IMG/VR virus record: IMGVR_UViG_3300009370_000009
Span: 1-64,000 of that record
Strand: one strand, 5' to 3'
Origin: a virus
DNA: 64,000 bases
The notes under the pieces are model-generated. The model saw only the letters and a list, made by a program, of their open reading frames with translations, was not told where the DNA came from and made no database searches. Position numbers and translations under genes: made by a program. Of the stretch, positions 33,060 through 41,483 are shown in pieces; the stretch's first letter is position 1, and every line of letters starts with the position of its first letter.

Positions 33060-36000
33060 TGTCTGAGGGAACTCCCGAAAATAAGGTAACGTATTTTACT
33101 GCCCAGGGCCATAGCCACGATGGAATTAATTCCACTAAGATAGATTTTTCTGGCTATGATTTGTTTGATTTTATAACGGAAGGCGATTTAAAGCGTATCG
33201 TCCTGAACATTGTTGACGATAACCCGTTACGACCTAAGGGCGGGATTATAATAGAACCCCCAGAGGGTGGTGCTGATGGGGTGTTTATTGGCCCAACTGT
33301 ACCTGGCACATTAACTGGCTTGGCATCGACTTGCGAGATAGTTGACGATGGGGCGTCGATCAGGAATGTTACATGGAATAAAGTTCCGGGGGCGTCGTCG
33401 TATATTGTTCAGTTATATAGAAGTATTGATGATGGAGCCAACTATTTGAAAGTTGCGGAAGTCGAAACTTCTATTACGAGCCATTCGTTTGAGCAGGTTC
33501 CGATGGCGAATGTTGCGGATACTAAATATAAATTGATTGCTTATGGTAAGAGTGGAGCGGGAATATCTGGGGGGAACCAAATAATAAGCAATATTTCGGC
33601 TTGTGTTGATACAACTGCGCCGAGTGGACCTAAGTTTGAAGATTCGTCTAGTTCGTCTACTCCGAATATGTTTGTTAGCTTCAAGGGGTTTATAGCGAGG
33701 CTTCAGGAGCAGACTGAGGCAGATACCAAGTGGGGTATCGGCCAGTTTGAATATAGTGTTTCTACGAGCCTGGCATCTGAAGGTCAGTGGGTTTCTAACG
33801 AGGTTAAGAGTGGCCGCCAGACGGGCAGGATTATTACTGCTTCTGGTTTGACTACTGGAACTGCATATTATTTACGGGTCCGTGCTTATGACAATTCTAA
33901 CAATTATAGTCCTTGGACTTATTGGAACGGTCTTGGCGATGACGGGGACGCAACGATGTCAAACGCTGACTCGATTACTCCTGCTAGGATAACAGGAAAT
34001 GCTGATATTGTTGCTAATAGTATTACGGCATCAGAGATCGCTGCGCATACTATAACTGCTGGGGAAATTCAGGCTAACACTATATCGGCTGATCGTCTAC
34101 AGACAACGTTTGCTTTGGTTGACCATACGATTCAATCTAATTCCTATACTGCTGGCGATGAGGGTTGGATGATCCAATATGATGGGACCGCTGAATTTAA
34201 TGGTGCCGTGACGGCTAGGAACTTGACTATTGTTGGCAAGACGAGCGATAGTAATGATTGTTCTATAGAGCTGCAAGCTAGCAATGGCGATCCTTTGTTT
34301 AAGGTAGATCCGAATGGTGATGTAACTGCTAAGGCTGATTTAACGGTAGGGAATTGGACATCGAGTTCTGGGAAGGGCATGAATTGGGACAGTTCGGCTG
34401 GAGAGTTGAGTATTCGTGGTGTTATTGGTATTGTTGGGGGGTGGACGATTGATGCTAGCGCCATGTATGTTGGCAGTCGAACAACTAGTGGATATTCGTC
34501 TTCTGGGATAACATTCTACAGCGGTGGATCGTTACATTCTAAAAACTTTTATATTGACAGTAGCGGAGAAGCACACTTTAGTACATCTGGAAGCGGAACA
34601 GGTGCTAAGTTGGTTATTTCGCCTACAGCCTCAAGTGTGGCTGAACATTCATGGATTCAAGGATATACTGGAAGTGGAAATGAGGCGTATCCTGGGCTGT
34701 TGATCTTCACTACAGATAGCTCAACAGAGTCAGCAGTCTATTTGGCTGCCCCAAGATTTACCACCACAACGAATTTTTCTGGTTTTAAAGCCGTTCATAA
34801 TACAGCTGGTCGGGGGTTTGTTACTATGGGAACTCCTGATAAGCAGAATACATTTATATCAACATCCACTAGCGCCAGTGCTGTTACTAATGTTTTGGGA
34901 TATGGGGGGTTGTCGTTTGCTGAGCATGGAGATCCTGGGGCCGGGGTAGGAAATACTTTGTATCGAAAGAATACTAATGAGTTGTGGTGGAATGATTCTC
35001 GAATTGATGGCGGCTCTACGTATACGTTCTCCTCGCCACTGTCAGAGTCTGGTGGGACGGTCAGCATCGATCTGACTTCTTATATGACGCATTGGAAGGT
35101 TCAAGGGGATGACGCCAGCCCTACAGATATTGGCCCCACTCAGGAGACGTTGACCATCTCTGGGGGCACACATTTAACTTCTGCTAGGGCATCTAATCAG
35201 ATTACGATTAATCACAATTCTGGTGCTGGATCTAATCATATACCTGCAGGGGGAAGCAGCGGGCAGGTATTGGAATATGGTGGTTCCTCCGGTACAGCAC
35301 AATGGGCTTCTGCAAGTGGTGGTGTAACAGATCATGGGGCTTTATCTGGTTTGTCTGACGATGACCACCCCCAGTATCTGAAACTTACCGGGGGCACAAT
35401 GAGTGGTGGTATAACATTCTCTAATGGCAACCACATAACCGGCTCTAGCAGTAGCAACGTCTACTTCCAAGGCGGGTCTAGTGGAACCTCATGGTTGAGG
35501 GCTTACTCTGGAAGTAGCGCCAAGATCAAGTGCGGCAGCGCTGGAGACATCGTTTTTTATGCCTCTCCTAGGCCTAATGGGAACATGTACCACGATCTTG
35601 GGACTTCTAGCCTGTGGTGGAACTACTCGTACCACTACAAGATGGATACTTCTGCGTTGCCCGGTGCTGCTGGTTCCGGTTGGTACATGTGGTTCAACAC
35701 ATCTGACCAGGTGATGAAAACATCGTCATCAGAGCGCATCAAGAAGGACATCGTTACGATTCCGACAACTGAAGCCTTGGACAGAATTAAGGATCTACGG
35801 CCCGTTGAGTTCTCAGCCAAGACAAACCCCAGCGATCTAGTGATAGACGACATGTGGGAGTTCAAGCGTTATAGGGGTTTCATCGCAGAAGAGGCGGCAA
35901 CGGTCGATAAGGACTACGGTTTGTACAACTGGTGGAAGTCGAATGATCCTGATAGCGAGGACTATGACAAGGTGCTGCCCAGCCTCTCGTCTCTACAGAG

Positions 36001-36163
36001 GGAGTGGACTGATGAAGAGGTCGCTGCTTATTATGATCTTGATGAAGCAAGGCCGCAGATGTTTGATCTGCATGCTATTTTGGCTGATTCTGTAGGGGCT
36101 ATACAAGAACTATCAAACAAATTAGAGGCTGCAGAGGCCAGATTGGCTGCTTTGGAAGCCTAA
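33059..36163 (+). CDS. central tail fibre with fibronectin III domains and S74 self-cleaving chaperone
   Basis: A 1034-residue protein. Residues about 80-185 and 200-310 are fibronectin type III-like (VTWNKVPGASSYIVQLYRS; GLTTGTAYYLRVRAYDNSNNYSPW). A fibre-type segment follows (NSITASEIAAHTITAGEIQ), then a beta-rich shaft with Gly/Ser. Near residue 755 HGALSGLSDDDHPQY is a common fibre hinge motif. The final 145 residues are an intramolecular chaperone of peptidase family S74: SSERIKKDI with Ser890 and Lys895 as the expected catalytic pair, followed by YRGFIAEEA and a C-terminal coiled coil (SNKLEAAEARLAALEA). The chaperone drives trimerisation and cuts itself off. The last part is G+C-richer than the middle. 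Confidence 0.8.
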   Translation: MSEGTPENKVTYFTAQGHSHDGINSTKIDFSGYDLFDFITEGDLKRIVLNIVDDNPLRPKGGIIIEPPEGGADGVFIGPTVPGTLTGLASTCEIVDDGASIRNVTWNKVPGASSYIVQLYRSIDDGANYLKVAEVETSITSHSFEQVPMANVADTKYKLIAYGKSGAGISGGNQIISNISACVDTTAPSGPKFEDSSSSSTPNMFVSFKGFIARLQEQTEADTKWGIGQFEYSVSTSLASEGQWVSNEVKSGRQTGRIITASGLTTGTAYYLRVRAYDNSNNYSPWTYWNGLGDDGDATMSNADSITPARITGNADIVANSITASEIAAHTITAGEIQANTISADRLQTTFALVDHTIQSNSYTAGDEGWMIQYDGTAEFNGAVTARNLTIVGKTSDSNDCSIELQASNGDPLFKVDPNGDVTAKADLTVGNWTSSSGKGMNWDSSAGELSIRGVIGIVGGWTIDASAMYVGSRTTSGYSSSGITFYSGGSLHSKNFYIDSSGEAHFSTSGSGTGAKLVISPTASSVAEHSWIQGYTGSGNEAYPGLLIFTTDSSTESAVYLAAPRFTTTTNFSGFKAVHNTAGRGFVTMGTPDKQNTFISTSTSASAVTNVLGYGGLSFAEHGDPGAGVGNTLYRKNTNELWWNDSRIDGGSTYTFSSPLSESGGTVSIDLTSYMTHWKVQGDDASPTDIGPTQETLTISGGTHLTSARASNQITINHNSGAGSNHIPAGGSSGQVLEYGGSSGTAQWASASGGVTDHGALSGLSDDDHPQYLKLTGGTMSGGITFSNGNHITGSSSSNVYFQGGSSGTSWLRAYSGSSAKIKCGSAGDIVFYASPRPNGNMYHDLGTSSLWWNYSYHYKMDTSALPGAAGSGWYMWFNTSDQVMKTSSSERIKKDIVTIPTTEALDRIKDLRPVEFSAKTNPSDLVIDDMWEFKRYRGFIAEEAATVDKDYGLYNWWKSNDPDSEDYDKVLPSLSSLQREWTDEEVAAYYDLDEARPQMFDLHAILADSVGAIQELSNKLEAAEARLAALEA

Positions 36164-36166
36164 TAA

Positions 36167-36175
36167 TGGTATAAT
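36167..36175 (+). promoter_or_regulatory. extended -10 promoter upstream of 36185 gene
   Basis: TGGTATAAT ends 9 bases before ATG 36185; GGAGATG lies in between. A start 6-7 bases downstream leaves a leader of about 3 bases. No -35 hexamer is evident. Confidence 0.5.
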
Positions 36176-36184
36176 GGAGATGTC

Positions 36185-36784
36185 ATGGGATATAACACTT
36201 ATTCTACTGTAAGTTGGAGCGACGGCACTCCAATAACGTCAGATCGTTTACAGCAAATGTCGTCAAATTCTGAGGCGATCAAGACTACTACGGATGAGTA
36301 TGCTCAGGGCCTTTTGGCTCATCAGGAGTATGGTACGTCTGGTTCTGCCATTACAGATACTAGTGCGGATAAGGTTATTGGGCTTGATAGTTCTAGTTCT
36401 TGGGATAATAGTGGAGATAATAGAGTAACAATTGGAGCCAATAGATGGCTTAAGATAACCTTTAGCATTTCTGGGGTTGAGTTTACTGATCTTGCTAACG
36501 GAGCGATTGGAGCTGGGTACTATTTTAAGTTAGTTGAAGGTACGGCCAGTTCAGATACTACTGTGGCGCAGTGGTATTTTGCAACACCGGATGAGGATGC
36601 TTCAGACATGAAAACTACTGGAGGTGCTTATACTGTAATGTTGGATAGCGGCGCTACGGGCAAAACGAACGTTGCGTATACAGTATTCATGTCTAGAGAA
36701 AGTGGCGCTACTTCGTACAAAACTCTGGCTTCGAGTACCTCTAAGAAGCAATTGTTTGCTGAAGACTGTGGCAAGAAGGTCTAA
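36185..36784 (+). CDS. minor tail protein
   Basis: A 199-residue protein. The N-terminus SWSDGTPITSDRLQQMSSNSEAIK is typical of minor tail proteins in actinobacterial phages. The rest is a beta-sandwich pattern (RWLKITFSISGVEF, GAGYYFKLVEG, VAYTVFMSRESG). It has its own promoter 9 bases upstream and is overlapped at its end by the HNH gene. Probably the last virion gene of the tail module. Confidence 0.65.
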   Translation: MGYNTYSTVSWSDGTPITSDRLQQMSSNSEAIKTTTDEYAQGLLAHQEYGTSGSAITDTSADKVIGLDSSSSWDNSGDNRVTIGANRWLKITFSISGVEFTDLANGAIGAGYYFKLVEGTASSDTTVAQWYFATPDEDASDMKTTGGAYTVMLDSGATGKTNVAYTVFMSRESGATSYKTLASSTSKKQLFAEDCGKKV

Positions 36785-37241
36785 GCAACTTCCCTCTCAG
36801 AGGGGAGAGATTGATTGGCGTGTTGACCATTATTTTGACGGGTCTGCTAATCCAAATTTTGGCGGGGGTAAGTATGTGGATGATAAAGGTTACGTAAGGG
36901 TTTTGCGTCCAGATCATCCTAACGATATTTGCGGCTATGTGTATGAGCATCGTGTAGTTATGGAAGATTTTTTACAGAGATACCTGGAGAGTTGGGAGAC
37001 CGTGCATCATATTAACGAAGAAAAATTGGACAATCGGATAACCAATTTGTATCTGTGTACCGCTCAGGAGCATACTGCTATTCATAGCGAAGGCAGGCGT
37101 TTGACTTGGAAGCATAAGGACAAGTTGAGGGAGACAGCGAGCAAGACTGCTGAGAAGCGTCGGGGGCGTAAGGTGGTGAAGCGTGACCTCTCAGGGAAAT
37201 CTGCCCTAGGTCCGCGTTCCGCGTCGAACGACGGTGTATGA
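36768..37241 (+). CDS. HNH homing endonuclease
   Basis: The likely start is GTG 36768 (VARRSKQLPSQ), giving 157 residues; a longer frame from 36672 lies wholly inside the tail gene. The core is YVYEHRVVMEDFL, ETVHHINEEKLDNRITNLYLC, the signature of free-standing phage HNH nucleases (His-His-Asn with DNR and NL). The C-terminal part is basic (KHKDKLRE, KRRGRKVVKRD) and should bind DNA. It overlaps the tail gene by 17 bases, which is typical of invasive homing genes settled between modules. The 3' end is G+C-richer than surroundings. Target site unknown. Confidence 0.8.
   Translation: MARRSKQLPSQRGEIDWRVDHYFDGSANPNFGGGKYVDDKGYVRVLRPDHPNDICGYVYEHRVVMEDFLQRYLESWETVHHINEEKLDNRITNLYLCTAQEHTAIHSEGRRLTWKHKDKLRETASKTAEKRRGRKVVKRDLSGKSALGPRSASNDGV
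36790..36806 (+). other. short hairpin at the tail/HNH junction
   Basis: TTCCCTC-TCA-GAGGGGA, a 7-bp stem including one wobble and a 3-base loop, right after the stop of the minor tail gene. No T-run follows, so terminator function is doubtful. Confidence 0.35.
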
Positions 37242-37268
37242 TGGTCTGAAGCCATTCACGGAGGACGT

Positions 37269-38444
37269 ATGAAGGTATGTGAGGCAGCGGGGTGTGGAAT
37301 CAAGTTCATCCCCAATGTACATAATCAAAAATATGCAGATCCTAGATGTAGGAAAGATCTTGACGCCTGCGAGGGCGAGAAGATTTGCCGCTTTAGGCTC
37401 GAGTCAGGAGATTTCCCTGTGGAAACAGACCCACTTAGTGGTGATAAGTACGATAACGATTACGAACTTAGAGCCGCTTATAACAAGTTAGTAACAGAAT
37501 ATAATAAAGTTAAAGATAAGAAAGATGATCTTGCTGGTGCAATTTATGAAGCGGTGAAAGATGAAATTTCAACGCTGTCTTTGCCTGATGTTCCTGCTCC
37601 AAAGAAGGATAGGAGAACTAAGGGGGAAGAGGTTGCAGTAGCGGTCTTAGCGGATTGGCAACTCGCTAAGGTGACTCCAGATTACGATTCTTCCGTTTGT
37701 GAAGAAAGAATCCAGAAGTTTGCGGAAAAAGTCGTACATCTGACTAACATTCAAAGAGAGAATCATCCAGTTAAGAAGTTGCATGTTTGGGCACTGGGTG
37801 ACATTGTTGAAGGAGAGTTGATTTTTCCAGGGCAATCGTTTTTAATTGATGGTGGCTTGTATAGGCAAGTTACGGTTGATGGCCCGAGGATTATGGCAAC
37901 GTTCCTTAGGACAATGCTTGAAAATTTTGAGTCCGTTCATGTTTCTGGCGTTATTGGCAATCATGGTGCCATAGGCGGTAGGGCAAGGAAGGATCATGAT
38001 CCCGAAACAAATGCCGACCGAATGCTTTATAGGATTATAAGTCTAATGTTTGAATCTGAACCAAGGATTACATTTGACATTCCTGACGGGCACGGGGAGC
38101 GAAATTGGTATACGGTAGACAGAATCGGGAATTATAGTTGTCTACTGTGTCATGGCGACCAGTTCAGGTCTTTTGGTTCGTTTTATCCGTTCCAGAAGAA
38201 GATATATGGCTGGAAAGTTGGGGCTGTCCAAGAAGAATTTCAAGATGTTTTCTGTGGACACTGGCATACTCCTACAAAGATGACGTTTAATACTGTTCAA
38301 TGTAGGGTTGCTGGAAGCCCTGAGTCTACTAATACATATGCTATGGAATCACTGGCTGCTATTGGCAGACCATCTCAGCATTTACAGTTTGTGCATCCTG
38401 AAAATGGGATTGTCACGGCTGAATATACGTGCTGGCTAGATTAA
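37269..38444 (+). CDS. metallophosphoesterase with N-terminal Cys motif
   Basis: A 391-residue protein. Residues 1-30 are a zinc-finger-like start (VCEAAGCGIKFIPN, Cys at 4, 9 and 27) related to the start of 50297-50614, but with one Cys replaced by Ala. A charged helical region follows to about 115. The remainder holds calcineurin-like motifs in order: D129-W-Q131 (usual DxH with Gln for His), GDIVEG near 177, GNHG near 231, CHGD near 297 and GHWH near 331. It probably hydrolyses phosphodiesters with a two-metal centre; an SbcD-like DNA nuclease or a nucleotide phosphatase are both possible. It has a GGAGGAC-type site before ATG. Confidence 0.75.
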   Translation: MKVCEAAGCGIKFIPNVHNQKYADPRCRKDLDACEGEKICRFRLESGDFPVETDPLSGDKYDNDYELRAAYNKLVTEYNKVKDKKDDLAGAIYEAVKDEISTLSLPDVPAPKKDRRTKGEEVAVAVLADWQLAKVTPDYDSSVCEERIQKFAEKVVHLTNIQRENHPVKKLHVWALGDIVEGELIFPGQSFLIDGGLYRQVTVDGPRIMATFLRTMLENFESVHVSGVIGNHGAIGGRARKDHDPETNADRMLYRIISLMFESEPRITFDIPDGHGERNWYTVDRIGNYSCLLCHGDQFRSFGSFYPFQKKIYGWKVGAVQEEFQDVFCGHWHTPTKMTFNTVQCRVAGSPESTNTYAMESLAAIGRPSQHLQFVHPENGIVTAEYTCWLD

Positions 38445-38454
38445 AGGAGAAAAA

Positions 38455-38664
38455 ATGTTAAATTCAACTTTTATTAAGGATGCTCTTGAGAGGGCTATCT
38501 GGACTGCAGCTCAGGCTTTTCTTGCTGTCTTTACTGTTGGCGATATGGCCAGCGCGAAGGCTGCGGGTGTCGCTGCTGTTGGTGCCGGAATATCTGTTCT
38601 GAAGAGTGTTGTTGCAACTCAGGTTGGCGAAAGCGGCACTGCTGCTACCTTACCAAAGGGTTAA
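38455..38664 (+). CDS. holin, r1t-like
   Basis: A 69-residue protein with AAAGGAGAAAAA before ATG. Pattern FIKDALERAIWTAAQAFLAVFTVGD, then AAGVAAVGAGISVLKSVVA gives two membrane helices joined by a short loop, as in the r1t holin family that is common in actinobacterial phages. It would form the membrane lesions that release the endolysin. The endolysin gene is 21 kb upstream; here the holin stands with a metallophosphoesterase and zinc-ribbon gene. Confidence 0.75.
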   Translation: MLNSTFIKDALERAIWTAAQAFLAVFTVGDMASAKAAGVAAVGAGISVLKSVVATQVGESGTAATLPKG

Positions 38665-38666
38665 AA

Positions 38667-38861
38667 ATGGAAAAGGCTAGTATTTTTTGCAAAAAGTGCA
38701 ATGGCAGGGTACTTGCTAGTGAGGTACCTGGGTATCCGTACATTGATCTAACTTGTTTAGGTTGTGGATGGTCAAGAGACGTTCCTAAAGATGTATGGGC
38801 TAATGCAACTAAGGCTAGCCTAAGACAAATAGTAGATAAGGCTGACAAACTTGAATTTTAA
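38667..38861 (+). CDS. zinc-ribbon protein
   Basis: A 64-residue protein with CKKC near residue 8 and CLGC near residue 30, forming a compact zinc ribbon, followed by a Trp-Ser-Arg segment and a charged helix. It is two bases from the holin stop and overlaps the MerR-like gene. Probable role in nucleic acid or protein binding; unknown. Confidence 0.55.
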   Translation: MEKASIFCKKCNGRVLASEVPGYPYIDLTCLGCGWSRDVPKDVWANATKASLRQIVDKADKLEF

Positions 38862-39303
38862 AGTTTCGCCAAATAAGGTATATTCTTATGGGCCTGATTT
38901 GGTGAAAGTTTTGTCTATTCATAAAAAATTTAATAAAGTTAAAATAAAACAACTGGCTTCGGGAGATATCCTCGAGATACCATTAGATAATGCGTATCTA
39001 TTCTTGAAGCGAGTTTATACGATAGGGGAAGTGGCCAAGATTGTTCAGAGGAAACCTGATACAATCAGGAGGTATGAGCGTCTTGGCCACTTATCCCCAC
39101 CAGAGCGGGTTGGTGGGGGTTCCGGTTTAAAGAATTGGCGAGTGTATACGCAAGATGACGTTGCGGATGTGCTATCATTCTTTTCGGAGCGGAAGCCTCC
39201 GGGGCGCCCGCCTAAGAAAAATATAACCAGTAGAGAACTCAGGTCCAGAATAAGAGACTTGAGTGCAAAGAGCAAAAGAGCATTGGAGAATTTCAATGAG
39301 TGA
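38851..39303 (+). CDS. MerR-like DNA-binding protein
   Basis: A 150-residue protein with a TTG start inside the zinc-ribbon gene end. Residues 1-52 form a small beta-rich domain (IHKKFNKVKIKQLASGDILEI). Residues 55-120 are a MerR-type winged helix: YTIGEVAKIVQRKPDTIRRYERLGHL then YTQDDVADVLSFF, in short pieces. Then PPGRPPKKN resembles an AT-hook, and the C-terminus is basic. It is a candidate phage regulator, standing next to WhiB. Effector-binding domain absent. Confidence 0.65.
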   Translation: MNFKVSPNKVYSYGPDLVKVLSIHKKFNKVKIKQLASGDILEIPLDNAYLFLKRVYTIGEVAKIVQRKPDTIRRYERLGHLSPPERVGGGSGLKNWRVYTQDDVADVLSFFSERKPPGRPPKKNITSRELRSRIRDLSAKSKRALENFNE

Positions 39304-39496
39304 TAATCATAAAGATGGTAAGATTTGGGTGTCATTGGGCATTACGAAGAATCTAGGGAATTATGAGTCCCTGAGATTGGATGCTGGCGCAGAGGTTAGG
39401 ACTGATGCCTTTGATAACAATACGTTATGGGCACAACTGTGGCAGAAGGTTGACGAGCAGATTGAGGAAAAGCTTTCCGAGTTAGATAAGGAATAG
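39296..39496 (+). CDS. small hypothetical protein between regulators
   Basis: A 66-residue protein starting at ATG 39296, overlapping the MerR-like gene by 8 bases; a longer frame back to 39263 lies in that gene. It has a conserved-looking core KIWVSLGITKNLGNYESLRLDAG and an acidic helix at the end. Genes of this kind are common in actinobacterial phages beside replication genes; function unknown. Confidence 0.5.
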   Translation: MSDNHKDGKIWVSLGITKNLGNYESLRLDAGAEVRTDAFDNNTLWAQLWQKVDEQIEEKLSELDKE

Positions 39497-39498
39497 GC

Positions 39499-39786
39499 AT
39501 GCCGAATTTGGACGGGGCTTTATGTAGAGGAAATGCCCGTGAAAATTATTGGCTGAGTTACGTTGAGGCAGAGGTCGAGTGTGCCAAAAGCATTTGTATG
39601 GAATGCCCAGTTATATCGGAATGTGCTTTACTGATGATGATGCAGTATGCCGAAGGTGACATACCGGTAGGTGTTTTTGCCGGAACCAGTGAATTTGATA
39701 GGCTTGAATCCTTGTGGAAGGAGGTTGGAGATGGCAAAGAAAGTAACTGGTCAGGATTTGATAGCCTTATTCCAGAAGGAATGTGA
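39499..39786 (+). CDS. WhiB-family iron-sulfur regulator
   Basis: A 95-residue protein. Four cysteines fit WhiB: Cys9, Cys33-x2-Cys36-x5-Cys42, followed by the glycine turn (VGVFAGTSE, canonical GVWGG) and DR. WhiB proteins bind a [4Fe-4S] cluster and work with the principal sigma factor in Actinobacteria; phage copies can repress host WhiB genes and alter superinfection. Aromatic F replaces W in the glycine turn. The basic C-terminal tail of host WhiB proteins is weak here. This gene is the main evidence for an actinobacterial host. Confidence 0.8.
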   Translation: MPNLDGALCRGNARENYWLSYVEAEVECAKSICMECPVISECALLMMMQYAEGDIPVGVFAGTSEFDRLESLWKEVGDGKESNWSGFDSLIPEGM

Positions 39787-40042
39787 TAAACACGGTAAGT
39801 TGTTTGTACCGGACCCTCCAAGGCAAGAGCAAGTCGCAAAGAGTTTGGTTGATCATTTCAATTACAAAGATCTAGAGCCTGCTGTTGCTAAGTTTGTTGT
39901 GGATACTTATGGTGCGATTTTAGTTTTCGATTTCGCTTTGAAATCCAAAGATTTGATAGAAAGGTCTAAATTTGAAGAAGCGTCAAAAAAGAGATTTAAA
40001 GACATTGTTGAGCAAACTAGACTTAAGATGGAGTCAAATTGA
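39731..40042 (+). CDS. hypothetical protein upstream of helicase, possible helicase loader
   Basis: A 103-residue protein starting at ATG 39731, 55 bases inside the WhiB gene, after GGAGGTTGGAG. It reads AKKVTGQDLIALFQKECDKHG, then helical, charged segments ending RFKDIVEQTRLK. It ends with TGA overlapping the TTG start of the DnaB-like helicase. A helicase-loading or primosome role is inferred only from adjacency. Confidence 0.5.
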   Translation: MAKKVTGQDLIALFQKECDKHGKLFVPDPPRQEQVAKSLVDHFNYKDLEPAVAKFVVDTYGAILVFDFALKSKDLIERSKFEEASKKRFKDIVEQTRLKMESN

Positions 40043-41259
40043 ATTACGAAACTAAACTGTTGAACGCCATTGTCGCAGATGGCGACTTTGCGCTATGTGG
40101 TACGGAAAATGTTAAAAATGTGTTTGTTGAGCAGAAAGATGTTTGGTCTTTTATTGCCGACCACTACGACGTACACAAGAAGGTACCATCTACTGAAACT
40201 ATCAAGCATCATTTCCCCGACTTTGAAGTATTCCATGTCACAGAACCCTTGCAATATTATATAGATATTGCTCATAGGGAGTCTCTGTCTCAGCAAGTAA
40301 GAACTGCGTTGTCAAGAAGTAATGATCTTGTAGATGAATCTGGTCCCAAAGAGGCAATTGGATACCTCATGTCTAGGGCTAGTGAACTTACCAAAGTTAG
40401 TTCTTCCTTGAAGGATTCAAACTTAGTTGAGGAATGGGAGGATCGTTTTGAGGATCTCCTAACACGATCAAAGGAGAAGAACAGGGATATTGTCGGAGTG
40501 CCTAGCGGAATCTCTATCATGGATAAGATTTTCGGCGGCTGGCAGGATGGCGATTTTGTTGTTTTACTGGGATGGACTGGCGTAGGCAAGTCATTCGTTG
40601 CTCGTTTGTTTGCTGTGAATGCTTGGCGTGCTGGTTATACTCCTTTGGTTATCTCATTAGAGATGAATAAGCAGCAGGAAGCTCAGCGTATCGACACACT
40701 GTTGAATAATGGTGAGGGGCATTTCACGAATACCGATTTGGTTAGTGCAAACCCAGGTATCGTTGATAAGTATAAGTCTTGGGCCAAGGAGACTTATGAA
40801 GGAAAGCACCCTATTCACGTTGTGACTACTGAGGGCATGGACACTGCGGATCAGCACATGGTTCAGGCTAAGATTGATCAGTATAAGCCGGATTTGGTTA
40901 TCCTTGACTATCATGGATTATTCGATGATGCTAGCGGTGCTAGGAATGAGACTGAGAAAGCGAAGAATCTTTCTAAGGCATTCAAAAGGATGGCTGTGAA
41001 GAATTCTGTTCCGATCATCGACGTTGCTGCAGTAACCATGTCTGATGGCCACTCTGAGCGTCCACCAGAGTTGGAAGAAGTTGCGTGGTCTAAGCAGTTG
41101 GCTTACGATGCCGACTTGGTGTTGGCTATACATAGGGATTTCAATTCCGATGTGTTTCAGGTGGTAAGCAGGAAGGTGAGAAGGGCAACTCATTTTGGTT
41201 TCTATCTTCGTTGGAATTTGGACACGGGTGATTGGAAGGAAGAGTGGGATCTGGCATGA
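40039..41259 (+). CDS. replicative DNA helicase, DnaB-like
   Basis: A 406-residue protein with TTG start overlapping the upstream stop. An N-terminal helical domain (1-120) precedes a RecA-type motor domain: Walker A G178-WTGVGK-S185, then LVISLEMNKQQEAQRID (motif 1a), Walker B DLVILDYHGLF, and a C-terminal Arg-containing segment VVSRKVRRATHFG. It unwinds DNA at the phage fork, together with the primase two genes later. Family membership is clear from motif order. Confidence 0.85.
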   Translation: MNYETKLLNAIVADGDFALCGTENVKNVFVEQKDVWSFIADHYDVHKKVPSTETIKHHFPDFEVFHVTEPLQYYIDIAHRESLSQQVRTALSRSNDLVDESGPKEAIGYLMSRASELTKVSSSLKDSNLVEEWEDRFEDLLTRSKEKNRDIVGVPSGISIMDKIFGGWQDGDFVVLLGWTGVGKSFVARLFAVNAWRAGYTPLVISLEMNKQQEAQRIDTLLNNGEGHFTNTDLVSANPGIVDKYKSWAKETYEGKHPIHVVTTEGMDTADQHMVQAKIDQYKPDLVILDYHGLFDDASGARNETEKAKNLSKAFKRMAVKNSVPIIDVAAVTMSDGHSERPPELEEVAWSKQLAYDADLVLAIHRDFNSDVFQVVSRKVRRATHFGFYLRWNLDTGDWKEEWDLA

Positions 41260-41483
41260 GTGACTATCATCAGATTAGCGAATTTTTAGAGTTTGAGGGT
41301 GACAATCCTGCTGTTACTGGGATTGTGGAGAATCCGGGGGCGCTGAATAGGATTAAGCCTTGGATTGGTGATATGATCAGCAATGAGATATATGATGGAC
41401 GAGAAGTCAAGTCTAGGCTTTTACTCGAGTATATGCATGGGGAGGATTTGTACTACTTTAAGTTGGTGTTTCAAGAATGCTAG
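41256..41483 (+). CDS. small hypothetical protein between helicase and primase
   Basis: A 75-residue protein starting on ATGA at the helicase stop and overlapping the primase start by 7 bases. Acidic, with GALNRIKPWIGDMIS and YYFKLVFQEC. Tight coupling on both sides suggests a replication accessory role; no family seen. Confidence 0.5.
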   Translation: MSDYHQISEFLEFEGDNPAVTGIVENPGALNRIKPWIGDMISNEIYDGREVKSRLLLEYMHGEDLYYFKLVFQEC

